From Phymorhynchus buccinoides (Eukaryota > Mollusca > Gastropoda > Neogastropoda > Raphitomidae), in contig CM065713.1 of NCBI GenBank assembly GCA_017654935.2, forward strand, positions 10,201,537-10,265,536: a stretch of 64,000 nt of DNA. Direction: 5' to 3'. The translations under genes were made by a program, and so were the position numbers. A model generated the notes under the pieces. That model was given only the letters and a program-made list of their open reading frames with translations, had not been told where the DNA came from and did no database searches. Position 1 is the stretch's first letter, and each line of letters starts with the position of its first letter. Below are positions 46,601-56,756 of this stretch, piece after piece.

Positions 46601-49600
46601 AGCTGTCTTTGCATAGGCATTGTCTATCTCCCCCATTGGGAGAAAAAGTAAATCAGCACATTATTTTCTTTTATTCTTTTCAGAACACAGAATAAATTGT
46701 AAAGTTAAAATTAAAGTTATTCAGTTTCTTTCTTAGGCTCACAAACTTAAATATTGGACACAAAACAAGTTTTTTTCAAGCAAACTATATATATATAAGA
46801 GGAAAGTTTAATGGTGTGGTTGTTTTTTCTTCTTCAATTCTTGTACGTTTATATTATACTTGGAAGAAGGAAAGCGCATCAGTCTACCTGATCCAGGCAC
46901 ACCTCTCTACATTCCTCCTCACCGGGAGTATGTTGGTGTTTACTACGATTTCTATGACCTCCCTTATTGAATCCTTCACTGGATCCACCAACATGGCATC
47001 CCATCTCTTCTACTCTCTTCGAGGGATTGTAACTTTAGAACATTATTATTTTTGTTATTTTACACAAGATTGTTACCATTTCTTTTTAATTAAGTGCTGG
47101 TTTGCTTTTATTGTGGACTTTCAATCTGGTGCAAAGAGGACAACCTTTCTCTTGTAGAAAGTCTTCTAGCTCAGTTTGAATGTTCACTGTGGACATACTT
47201 TGCAGGCCGATATGCAGACTGAAGAATCTTTCTCAAAGATGAAACAGCTGTCTTTGCATAGGCATTGTCTATCTCCCCCATTGGGAGAAAAAGTAAATCA
47301 GCACATTATTTTCTTTTATTCTTTTCAGAACACAGAATAAATTGTAAAGTTAAAATTAAAGTTATTCAGTTTCTTTCTTAGGCTCACAAACTTAAATATT
47401 GGACACAAAACAAGTTTTTTTCAAGCAAACTATATATATATAAGAGGAAAGTTTAATGGTGTGGTTGTTTTTTCTTCTTCAATTCTTGTACGTTTATATT
47501 ATACTTGGAAGAAGGAAAGCGCATCAGTCTACCTGATCCAGGCACACCTCTCTACATTCCTCCTCACCGGGAGTATGTTGGTGTTTACTACGATTTCTAT
47601 GACCTCCCTTATTGAATCCTTCACTGGATCCACCAACATGGCATCCCATCTCTTCTACTCTCTTCGAGGGATTGTAACTTTAGAACATTATTATTTTTGT
47701 TATTTTACACAAGATTGTTACCATTTCTTTTTAATTAAGTGCTGGTTTGCTTTTATTGTGGACTTTCAATCTGGTGCAAAGAGGACAACCTTTCTCTTGT
47801 AGAAAGTCTTCTAGCTCAGTTTGAATGTTCACTGTGGACATACTTTGCAGGCCGATATGCAGACTGAAGAATCTTTCTCAAAGATGAAACAGCTGTCTTT
47901 GCATAGGCATTGTCTATCTCCCCCATTGGGAGAAAAAGTAAATCAGCACATTATTTTCTTTTATTCTTTTCAGAACACAGAATAAATTGTAAAGTTAAAA
48001 TTAAAGTTATTCAGTTTCTTTCTTAGGCTCACAAACTTAAATATTGGACACAAAACAAGTTTTTTTCAAGCAAACTATATATATATAAGAGGAAAGTTTA
48101 ATGGTGTGGTTGTTTTTTCTTCTTCAATTCTTGTACGTTTATATTATACTTGGAAGAAGGAAAGCGCATCAGTCTACCTGATCCAGGCACACCTCTCTAC
48201 ATTCCTCCTCACCGGGAGTATGTTGGTGTTTACTACGATTTCTATGACCTCCCTTATTGAATCCTTCACTGGATCCACCAACATGGCATCCCATCTCTTC
48301 TACTCTCTTCGAGGGATTGTAACTTTAGAACATTATTATTTTTGTTATTTTACACAAGATTGTTACCATTTCTTTTTAATTAAGTGCTGGTTTGCTTTTA
48401 TTGTGGACTTTCAATCTGGTGCAAAGAGGACAACCTTTCTCTTGTAGAAAGTCTTCTAGCTCAGTTTGAATGTTCACTGTGGACATACTTTGCAGGCCGA
48501 TATGCAGACTGAAGAATCTTTCTCAAAGATGAAACAGCTGTCTTTGCATAGGCATTGTCTATCTCCCCCATTGGGAGAAAAAGTAAATCAGCACATTATT
48601 TTCTTTTATTCTTTTCAGAACACAGAATAAATTGTAAAGTTAAAATTAAAGTTATTCAGTTTCTTTCTTAGGCTCACAAACTTAAATATTGGACACAAAA
48701 CAAGTTTTTTTCAAGCAAACTATATATATATAAGAGGAAAGTTTAATGGTGTGGTTGTTTTTTCTTCTTCAATTCTTGTACGTTTATATTATACTTGGAA
48801 GAAGGAAAGCGCATCAGTCTACCTGATCCAGGCACACCTCTCTACATTCCTCCTCACCGGGAGTATGTTGGTGTTTACTACGATTTCTATGACCTCCCTT
48901 ATTGAATCCTTCACTGGATCCACCAACATGGCATCCCATCTCTTCTACTCTCTTCGAGGGATTGTAACTTTAGAACATTATTATTTTTGTTATTTTACAC
49001 AAGATTGTTACCATTTCTTTTTAATTAAGTGCTGGTTTGCTTTTATTGTGGACTTTCAATCTGGTGCAAAGAGGACAACCTTTCTCTTGTAGAAAGTCTT
49101 CTAGCTCAGTTTGAATGTTCACTGTGGACATACTTTGCAGGCCGATATGCAGACTGAAGAATCTTTCTCAAAGATGAAACAGCTGTCTTTGCATAGGCAT
49201 TGTCTATCTCCCCCATTGGGAGAAAAAGTAAATCAGCACATTATTTTCTTTTATTCTTTTCAGAACACAGAATAAATTGTAAAGTTAAAATTAAAGTTAT
49301 TCAGTTTCTTTCTTAGGCTCACAAACTTAAATATTGGACACAAAACAAGTTTTTTTCAAGCAAACTATATATATATAAGAGGAAAGTTTAATGGTGTGGT
49401 TGTTTTTTCTTCTTCAATTCTTGTACGTTTATATTATACTTGGAAGAAGGAAAGCGCATCAGTCTACCTGATCCAGGCACACCTCTCTACATTCCTCCTC
49501 ACCGGGAGTATGTTGGTGTTTACTACGATTTATATGACCTCCCTTATTGAATCCTTCACTGGATCCACCAACATGGCATCCCATCTCTTCTACTCTCTTC

Positions 49601-50743
49601 GAGGGATTGTAACTTTAGAACATTATTATTTTTGTTATTTTACACAAGATTGTTACCATTTCTTTTTAATTAAGTGCTGGTTTGCTTTTATTGTGGACTT
49701 TCAATCTGGTGCAAAGAGGACAACCTTTCTCTTGTAGAAAGTCTTCTAGCTCAGTTTGAATGTTCACTGTGGACATACTTTGCAGGCCGATATGCAGACT
49801 GAAGAATCTTTCTCAAAGATGAAACAGCTGTCTTTGCATAGGCATTGTCTATCTCCCCCATTGGGAGAAAAAGTAAATCAGCACATTATTTTCTTTTATT
49901 CTTTTCAGAACACAGAATAAATTGTAAAGTTAAAATTAAAGTTATTCAGTTTCTTTCTTAGGCTCACAAACTTAAATATTGGACACAAAACAAGTTTTTT
50001 TCAAGCAAACTATATATATATAAGAGGAAAGTTTAATGGTGTGGTTGTTTTTTCTTCTTCAATTCTTGTACGTTTATATTATACTTGGAAGAAGGAAAGC
50101 GCATCAGTCTACCTGATCCAGGCACACCTCTCTACATTCCTCCTCACCGGGAGTATGTTGGTGTTTACTACGATTTATATGACCTCCCTTATTGAATCCT
50201 TCACTGGATCCACCAACATGGCATCCCATCTCTTCTACTCTCTTCGAGGGATTGTAACTTTAGAACATTATTATTTTTGTTATTTTACACAAGATTGTTA
50301 CCATTTCTTTTTAATTAAGTGCTGGTTTGCTTTTATTGTGGACTTTCAATCTGGTGCAAAGAGGACAACCTTTCTCTTGTAGAAAGTCTTCTAGCTCAGT
50401 TTGAGTGTTCACTGTGGACATACTTTGCAGGCCGATATGCAGACTGAAGAATCTTTCTCAAAGATGAAACAGCTGTCTTTGCATAGGCATTGTCTATCTC
50501 CCCCATTGGGAGAAAAAGTAAATCAGCACATTATTTTCTTTTATTCTTTTCAGAACACAGAATAAATTGTAAAGTTAAAATTAAAGTTATTCAGTTTCTT
50601 TCTTAGGCTCACAAACTTAAATATTGGACACAAAAAAAGTTTTTTTCAAGCAAACTATATATATATAAGAGGAAAGTTTAATGGTGTGGTTGTTTTTTCT
50701 TCTTCAATTCTTGTACGTTTATATATATATATATATATATATA
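43613..50743. repeat. 7.1-kb array of 645-bp units with inverted ends
   Basis: One older inverted unit (43640-44236) faces ten forward units starting at 44237, 44884 and then about every 645 bp, plus a partial eleventh at 50690. The whole is bounded by (TA)n and by AAACGTACAAGAATTGAAG on the left and its complement on the right, so the array has terminal inverted repeats. Forward units are over 99% alike by eye; the inverted unit differs at several percent. Each unit has ATATATATATAAGAGG, a 113-codon open frame, and a downstream AATAAA. Confidence 0.9.
44237..50689 (+). other. 113-codon frame repeated in each 645-bp unit, coding doubtful
   Basis: In each forward unit a frame runs from just after the TATATATATAAG motif to a TAG. 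Its product would start VVFSSSILVRLYYTWKK, contain hydrophobic stretches (HLSTFLLTGSMLVFTT) and end FQSGAKRTTFLL. In nine of ten units the frame has no ATG at its start; the upstream ATG is out of frame. Only the unit at 45520 joins the ATG in frame, because its T tract is one base longer. The first internal ATG lies about 38 codons in. I recognise no family. Near-identity of units means conservation of the frame is not evidence of selection. Confidence 0.3.
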
Positions 50744-50839
50744 GACCCTTTTTCATAAACCTAACAAGACGCGGGTGGTGCCCCAAATAACCGGTCATTT
50801 TTGCCTCTGAAGCATGGTCGCAGACAGCGCAATTCATGC

Positions 50840-51060
50840 CGTACTAGAGCAACGCCGAGTACCGGTAACGCCTGGTAACGGTAACGCCTAGTAACGGTAA
50901 CGCCAAGTACTGGTAACGCTGAGTACAGCAAATTTGAAGCGATTCGGTTAAGAAACGGCGGAGTTATAAGGCCCCGTTTCCTGTTGGTGCTGCTCTGAGA
51001 GTGACGCGCTCTCCCTAGTAACGGTACTGCACTGTAGCCTAGTCCTTCCTTGTATAACTG
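50840..51060 (+). repeat. GGTAACGCC-type dispersed repeat, copy 2
   Basis: Tandem GGTAACGCCTAGTAACGGTA words lead to AAATTTGAAGCGATTCGGTT and GGCGGAGTTATAAGGCCC, as at 16230-16600. Confidence 0.6.
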
Positions 51061-51499
51061 TGTCAACTAGGTAAGTACCACGCCTATTGGCCACTGCAAC
51101 TAGGGTTATTAACGCCCTTGACAGCGAGAGTTAAGCCCTTGGCTTGTTGTTCAGTATCCAAAAGGGCATTCACTTTTGCAAAACGAAAAGGCAGACATTC
51201 AGTGGGCTCAAATAAGGTTATTGGCGAGTCAATCCCTTGCTTGGTCAGTACTCAAGCATCTAGCAAAGGCATTTACTCTTGCAAAAGATGATCGTAGCAG
51301 TGGCCAATAGATGCAGAAAATTTACCCTGATTTTTGTTCTGTACAAATACAGCCCAATATCTTGAGGTGAAGTGGCATACCGTTTCCTTGTCGACTGTCT
51401 CGGTGATGCACACATGACGTCACCACACTTGACATCTCCGGAAAAAAAGCCGAAGCCTTTTGCTTCCAAGCCTTGCCTCACAAGTTGTTTGTTCGTTGT

Positions 51500-51780
51500 T
51501 GTACTCTGGCTCAAAGGCCTCAGGGATCATCCCAACAGCCAGGACACGCTTGAACACCATGGTACAAATGTTAGGGATGAGATCGAGAACATTACGCGTG
51601 TGACCCGTTTTTGATTAACCCTGCCACGTGGCGGGCAGCCACACTCCGACTTCGGAGGATTTGGGAGACTGATGATGTTACGCTAGGAGCTTGCCATGGC
51701 TAAAAAAACAACCCGGCCCTAGGCAGAACGCAACAACCATTTTGACGTAGTCTTGGTGTTATAGCTTATGTTAATTTAAT
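51500..51780 (+). repeat. Dispersed repeat adjoining the end of gene A
   Basis: A copy of the GAACATTACGCGTGTGACC family; it ends with TTGACGTAGTCTTGGTGTTA at the position where gene A's stop codon lies. Gene A's last codons and 3' untranslated region may therefore overlap the repeat. Confidence 0.6.
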
Positions 51781-51922
51781 TCAATTCGAATGTAGGGGGT
51801 GTGGAGCTCACAACTGAGGAGGTTGCAGAATACTCTTCCTCCATGGCGGAGGAGAGGGATGAGGTGTCAGCAGTGGGATCATCCGGGGGAATTCCAGCTT
51901 CCTCGCCGTCTCCCGCAGAAGG
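51776..51922 (-). CDS. Gene A terminal exon: acidic Ser/Thr-rich C-terminus
   Basis: A pyrimidine tract with acceptor ccttctttcag ends at 51923. In phase 0, matching the preceding exons, the exon encodes 48 residues and TAA: PSAGDGEEAGIPPDDPTADT, then SSLSSAMEEEYSATSSVVSS and TPPTFELN. The composition is acidic and Ser/Thr/Pro-rich, with one tyrosine after Glu-Glu-Glu (EEEYSAT), a context often favoured by tyrosine kinases. This suits a cytoplasmic tail. A GTGAGC at 51808-51803 could serve as an alternative donor. An ATTAAA overlaps the stop; a clear AATAAA was not seen further on. Additional exons between this one and 56412 cannot be excluded. Confidence 0.7.
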   Translation of the reverse strand, partial: PSAGDGEEAGIPPDDPTADTSSLSSAMEEEYSATSSVVSSTPPTFELN

Positions 51923-54204
51923 CTGAAAGAAGGATAACAATACATAATCCATTGGTTCCTCCTCCTCTTCTTCTTCTGCGTTCCCGGGCCGTAATGGGTA
52001 AGGTACGTATGTGTCCGGTTTTCAGTTCTCACTGGTCTCCCCGCTGCGCACAGCCCAACACATTCCGATTTCGGAGGAGCTCAAAGGAGAAACATCATTT
52101 TAATAACAAAAAACAAACAAAACACCAATTAATGGAGCAAGATATTCCAAGGGGCCTGGCCCTCTTTATCAACCCATGGAAAAAATTCACTTTTTTTTTG
52201 CATGCAGAATTCCAACCTTGACAATTAATTCTTCGCAACAAGAAGTAAAAACTATCTATCCACTCTTGGTTCTGGTGTGCCTATACATACATCTGTATCG
52301 TTAAAAATTCAGGACTTTCCTGCAGTTGTACTGCCTCCGGGCATCGCCTCCAGGATCGTTCCCACCATCTTTATTTCTATTATGTGTCTGTTTCAGACCG
52401 GAGGACGTTAAACGGATTTTCATCATCATTGGTTCTGGTGTGTTTACAGTGGAATCTAACAAGCTTTCAAAACCAAAAAAAACAGATTCAAATCGGCAGC
52501 GGTCTTTCCAAGGCGCAGATTCCTCCACACGGTCACTGTAGCGATGCAGAAAAGTTGAAAACGAGCGCAGGGGAAGAGAGACAGGGGGCAAAAATGTGAT
52601 ATATATCGTACAATATTAACCCTTTAACCGCCAAAGTCGCATTTTAGCGCCACAGTGATTTAAGACCTATGTCATTGAAATTGGGGTCTATTATCCAAAG
52701 ACCCTATTGTCTTAGTTTTGGGAAGAAAGGATAGACCTTATTTTATATGTCACAGAAGACTCCCCCAATACTGCAAATGGATTTTGTTCTCTACCCAGGT
52801 CAATTTAACCCTTTCGCTGCCAGCCATAAAATACCATTAAACTTAACTGGGTAGAGAAAGTAAAATATCTGCAATATTGGGAATTCCTCTGTGACATATA
52901 TTATATAACAAGCATTGCCAAATGTTAAAGACCTACAGAGCCGGCTGTCAAAATCACGTATTTCACGTGTTTTCCCTCTTTTTGCTGGTAAAAAATCTTT
53001 TTTTGACCAAATGTTGCTCCCATACACATTGAAAACGAGGCATCACTTTAAAGAGGAGCCTCGGTATACGAGGACAGTCACGAAAACGAGGCATCACGTT
53101 AAAGAAGAGCCTCGATCATATACGAGGACAGTCTAAATGCGGACCACATCGACCCAGAAAAAAACAAGGGACTTAATCCAGCCGGCTCTGTGGGTCTTTA
53201 AGAATGGACAAAGTTTGCCGTTACACCAAACTAAACAAGCGCGGATTCGCAATCGTTTGTGGCGTGCGACAATTGAAAACGAAACATCATTTTAAAGAGC
53301 AGCCTCAATTTGAAGTGCAGCCTCGATTTGAAGTGCGACAATTTTGGACCTACCGACAGACCGACAAAGTGAGTTATAGGTTTGTGGCTTGTGCCACAAA
53401 CAAAAAAAGCGCGGAATCGCAATAGTTTGTTGCACGCGGTCTATTTTTACCACTCCAATCATGAGTCACCTCCCCTGGCTTTTCAATAATTTTAATCTGT
53501 AAACCAGAATGTTATCTCTGCACCATTTCGTAACTTTTTATATCTTTTGGAAAACATTTAAAACGATTTATCCTACTTATACTCATCGAAAGAAGCACCG
53601 CATACTCGTCGTGTCTGTTGTAGTGTCTGTATTACGTATGTTTATTATTTTGTACACTTTAAAATACATCATTTTAAAGAGCAGCCTCAATTTGAAGTGC
53701 AGCCTCGATTTGAACTCCTTATCATTTCAAGAATGTCTTAACTTGCGTTTTATGAGAACCTCCATACCCCTTCTCCATTATACGTATTGTCCATGTTCTG
53801 TCTATGTCTGTCTTGTAAATGTTTTTTCTTCATTTTTCACATACCCAACTAATACACATGTCCCATATGTGCCTTCCCGGGCCGAGAGGACGTAAAACCC
53901 CAAAATTTCCTTCCTTCCTCGATTTGAAGTGCGACAATTTTGTCAATATGTGTGACAATTCTGGACAGACCGACCGACCGACTGACCGACAAAGTGAGTT
54001 ATAGGTTTGTGGCTTGAGCCACAAACAAAAAACCACCCCAAAACCCAAAACAGATCGATGGAAGAAAAAAAAGGGGAAAATAAAAATAAATTGTCAAGCA
54101 CTGCCAAACGTTAAGAATGGACAAAGTTTGCCGTGACAGCAACCTGTAAATTAAAACAAGCGCGGATTCGCAATCGTTTGTGGCGTGCAACAGTTGAAAA
54201 CGAA

Positions 54205-54300
54205 ACATCATTTTAAAGAGCAGCCTCAATTTGAAGTGCAGCCTCAATTTGAAGTGCAGCCTCAATTTGAAGTGCAGCCTCAATTTGAAGTGCGACAATT
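54205..54300. repeat. 18-bp tandem repeat
   Basis: CAGCCTCAATTTGAAGTG is repeated about four times in a row, with two related shorter runs at 53290-53340 and 53680-53720. The surrounding text (AAGTGAGTTATAGGTTTGTG, then GCTTGTGCCACAAAC) also recurs at 53365, 53990 and 54325, so the whole block is a local duplication. Confidence 0.8.
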
Positions 54301-54365
54301 TTGGACCGACAGACAGACTGACAAAGTGAGTTATAGGTTTGTGGCTTGTGCCACAAACAACAACC

Positions 54366-54522
54366 CTGGGACGGTATTCATGTCGAGATAGCATGAGACT
54401 TAGCATGATGCTAACTTAGAAGCTCTTCCAAAAGTCCTATTAAATCCTATAGGACATTGGAAGAGCTTCTAAGTTAGCATCATGCTAAGTCTCATGCTAT
54501 CTCGACATGAATACCGTCCCAG
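54366..54522. mobile_element. Palindrome of 157 bp, probable foldback MITE
   Basis: CTGGGACGGTATTCATGTCG at the left is matched by its exact complement at the right. The arms are about 66 bp and perfect by eye through AGCTCTTCCAA, with a 24-bp centre. A related locus at 54030-54060 lacks it, which supports recent insertion. Confidence 0.75.
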
Positions 54523-54974
54523 ATCGATGGAAGAAAGAAAAGGGAAAAATAAAAATAAATTGTCAAGCATTGTCAAACGTTAAGAATGGACAAAGTTTGC
54601 CGTGACAGCAACCTGTAATAAAACAAACGCGGATTTGCAATCGTTTGTGGCAGCGGTCTATTTTTACCACTCCAATCATCACATACACTGAGTCGCCTCC
54701 CCTGGCTTTTCAATAATTTTAATCTGTAAACCAGAATGTTATCTCTGCACCATTTCGTAACTTTTTATATCTTTTGGAAAACATTTAACACTATTTATCC
54801 TACTTATGCTCATCGAAAGAAGCACCGCATACTCGTCGTGTCTGTTGCAGTGTCTGTATTACGTATGTTTATCAAGTATTGCCAAACGTTAAGAATGGAC
54901 AAAGTTTGCCGTCACAGCAAACTGTAAATAAAAAACAACACATTTTCTTTCCTTTGTTTATATTGGACCACATC

Positions 54975-55320
54975 CCCCCCCCCCCACACCCCCCTGTGGG
55001 GATACCGGGGGATCTTTTGTATAAATAGTTCCCCCACCTTCTGGAAGTTCTGTACTTGCAACTTCCTCTAATCTGTCGCTCTCTTTGACTCTTGCCTTTT
55101 CCCTTTGCTTTACTGTCATCTACTGTCTTTCTAGCCTTACCAGTTCCATTCTCCTGCCTTTTTTCAAGAAGCGCTTTCAAAAAAGATTTCCTACCAACAG
55201 CCGAAGTCGGACATGCTGGGCCTAATTATTTCCTAGTTAGGCGCATAACGGCAGCATGACCCATCTGCGCTCATAATTGACAGGAAACTGTCTGAGCGAT
55301 CGAAGATGAAGAAGGACCAC
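54975..55320 (+). repeat. TATA-bearing dispersed repeat, copy with intact TATA box
   Basis: It reads TGTGGGGATACCGGGG, then TCTTTTGTATAAATAGTTCC, TTCTGGAAGTTCTGTACTTG, and ends GCGCTCATAATTGACAGGAA and AAGAAGGA. A C-rich run adjoins the 5' edge. Confidence 0.75.
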
Positions 55321-55389
55321 ATTTCTGGGGCAGTGGCTGGATGCCTCGTGCCTCCATACGGGGAGCTGGAAGACCCCACCCCCTCCACA

Positions 55390-55640
55390 AGTCTCTCTCC
55401 CTGTGGGAATACTGGAGGTTTTTTTTTGTAAAAAAATAGTCCCCCCCCCCCCCCCCCCCACCCCCCCCCCCCCCCCCCCCCCCCGCCCTTCCGAAAGTTC
55501 TGTGCTAGTATCTTCCTCTAATCTGCCACTCTCTTTGACTCTGCCTTTTCCCTTTGCTTTCTATCATCTATTTTTCTGACCTATTGGCTCCATTCTCCTG
55601 CCTTATAAAAATAAAATCTTCCAAATAGTTTTTCTTCTTT
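55390..55640 (+). repeat. TATA-bearing dispersed repeat, 3'-truncated copy
   Basis: It has GTGGGAATACTGGAGG, a decayed TATA region (GTAAAAAAATAGTCC) and a long interrupted C run at 55440-55484 where other copies have CCCCCACC. After TCTCCTGCCTT it passes into a GAGCTCCTCCGAAATCGGAA block shared with 43.2 and 52.0 kb. Confidence 0.7.
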
Positions 55641-55761
55641 GAGCTCCTCCGAAATCGGAATGTGTCGGCTGTACGCAGTGGGGAGACCAGTGAAAACTGA
55701 AAACCGGATACACACCTATCTTACCCATTATGGCCATATGTTATGTTTTTGTCAATGCAGT

Positions 55762-55890
55762 GTGTCAGCTGGACTCTACAGCGCAGACAGACTGACTGAC
55801 ACGCAAACAGACAAACAAGAAAAACGAAGAACTCATTTTCTTTGCTTTGGACAGTTGGTTGGATGTACAGACAGACAGACAGACAGACAA
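55762..55890 (-). pseudogene. Two decayed copies of the gene A YSQP microexon
   Basis: One copy (55890-55837) reads TACATCCAACCAACTGTCC after a (TCTG)n tract, encoding YIQPTVQSKEN, but its donor has changed from GTGAGT to ATGAGT and the acceptor CAG is lost. The other (55799-55762) keeps an acceptor-like GTCAGTCAG but reads to a TGA after eight codons. Both align to the intact exons and their (TCTG)n introns, so the tandem duplication once extended at least this far. Confidence 0.6.
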
Positions 55891-55979
55891 ACAAGCTAAA
55901 AACAGACAAAAAACAGAACTAGAAAGAACGGATAGACAGACAAACAGACAGATAAAAACAAAGAAGAATACAAAGCACT

Positions 55980-56409
55980 TACCGTATTTTTCAGATTAGG
56001 CGAATAGGGCAATTTTTAAGAAAAATCTGAAAAAATTAAAGTAAAAGGCACCCTCGTTTATATGGCACCTCGCAAAAGAAAGTCGAAGCTTCAAGCCCAT
56101 ATGCGTCCTGTAAACGCTTACCGACCACCATTACTGCCGCCATAAACGAGTTGGCTCCCCTTTCAAATAATCGAACTTCCGTTTGAGCTGCTTCCTGTTG
56201 TTGTGTTTGGACAATTCTTCGCAAAAACTGATATAATTATGGCATTTTAAGCTCTACAATAATGCTTTTTACATCCAATGAAGGGTTATGACATCTGTTG
56301 GACGGTATCTTCTCACGATTTTGTTCACTAATAGGGCGCCCTCGTTTGCTAGGCGCAATAGGTCGAAATTGGAGAAAAAATATCGCCTTATAACCCGAAA
56401 ATGACGGTA
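55980..56409. mobile_element. MITE inserted beside the splice donor of gene A exon copy 3
   Basis: Ends read TACCGTATTTTTCAGATT on the left and, reversed, TACCGTCATTTTCGGGTT on the right, bounded by TA. The body of 430 bp is larger than the related MITEs near 5.3 and 5.9 kb. On the minus strand the exon ends AAG, the donor GT follows, and the element begins with its TA immediately after. Removing one TA and the element gives AAG then GTTAAGTGC. Confidence 0.75.
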
Positions 56410-56411
56410 AC

Positions 56412-56459
56412 CTTGTCTTTGTTGCGGCGAGTGCGATGGCTGTACAGCACAGACATACA
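56412..56459 (-). CDS. Gene A tail microexon, tandem copy 3 (diverged)
   Basis: A 48-nt phase-0 exon follows the acceptor gtcagtcag and encodes CMSVLYSHRTRRNKDK. It is the most diverged working copy: YSQP has become YSHR and two codons are added. The donor is AAG then GTTACC, weak because a MITE sits at positions +3 onward. It may therefore be skipped or retained. Skipping any copy keeps the frame. Confidence 0.5.
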
Positions 56460-56526
56460 CTGACTGACAGACAGACAGACAGACAGACAGACGGATAAAA
56501 ACAAAAGAAGAGCATCTAGAACTGAC

Positions 56527-56568
56527 CTTGTTGCGGTGAGTGGGTTGGCTGTACAGCACAGACATACA
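56527..56568 (-). CDS. Gene A tail microexon, tandem copy 2
   Basis: A 42-nt exon, phase 0 in and out, encoding CMSVLYSQPTHRNK. The acceptor is gtcagtcag preceded by (TCTG)n, which serves as the pyrimidine tract; the donor is AAG then GTCAGT. The intron after it is 67 bp. The product contains YSQP, a Y-x-x-P motif of the type that, when phosphorylated, can bind Crk/Nck-class SH2 domains; that role here is inference. Confidence 0.6.
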
Positions 56569-56574
56569 CTGACT

Positions 56575-56613
<39 letters not shown>

Positions 56614-56647
56614 GGATAAAAACAAAAGAAGAGCATCTAGAACTGAC

Positions 56648-56689
56648 CTTGTTGCGGTGAGTGGGTTGGCTGTACAGCACAGACATACA
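56648..56689 (-). CDS. Gene A tail microexon, tandem copy 1
   Basis: Identical in coding sequence to copy 2 (CMSVLYSQPTHRNK), phase 0, 42 nt, donor AAG then GTCAGT. The introns are only 67 bp upstream and 79 bp downstream, differing mainly in the number of TCTG units. Near-identity of exon and intron shows a recent tandem duplication of the unit exon plus intron. Confidence 0.6.
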
Positions 56690-56756
56690 CTGACTGACAG
56701 ACAGACAGACAGACAGACAGACGGATAAAAACAAAAGAAGAGCATCTAGAACTCAC

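Larger units (their letters stand above)
33245..51775. other. Intergenic region between gene A and gene B
   Basis: About 18.5 kb without a host exon I can support. In order it holds a single copy of the GACGTTAAAC-tailed repeat (33865-34010), a LINE fragment (34390-34640), three palindromic MITEs, copies of the TATA-bearing repeat (34920-35240, 37175-37520, 43255-43430), a 300-bp repeat, GT microsatellite, a piggyBac-like MITE, the inverted 950-bp repeat, a SINE, the 2.87-kb inverted-ended element and the 645-bp array. The 110-codon frame near 35273-35617 is AT-rich and unrecognised. Confidence 0.6.
51923..56411 (-). other. Gene A intron before the terminal exon
   Basis: A 4.5 kb intron. It holds a GAGCTC...ACATTCCGATTTCGG repeat piece (52000-52090), a single GACGTTAAAC-tailed repeat (52285-52425), piggyBac-like MITE fragments (52617-52830), short tandem TTTGAAGTGCAGCCTCAA repeats (53290-53340, 53680-53720, 54205-54300), a palindrome (54366-54522), two copies of the TATA-bearing repeat, two decayed exon copies (55762-55890) and a MITE at the donor. 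Confidence 0.7.

Noticed and set aside
44237..50743. Direct-repeat array as a CRISPR
   Set aside because: Units are 645 bp, contiguous and without spacers, in a eukaryotic context.
52440..52545. Possible gene A exon after a ttctgcatcgctacag acceptor
   Set aside because: In phase 0, required by its neighbours, it begins with TGA, and no good donor follows in another phase.
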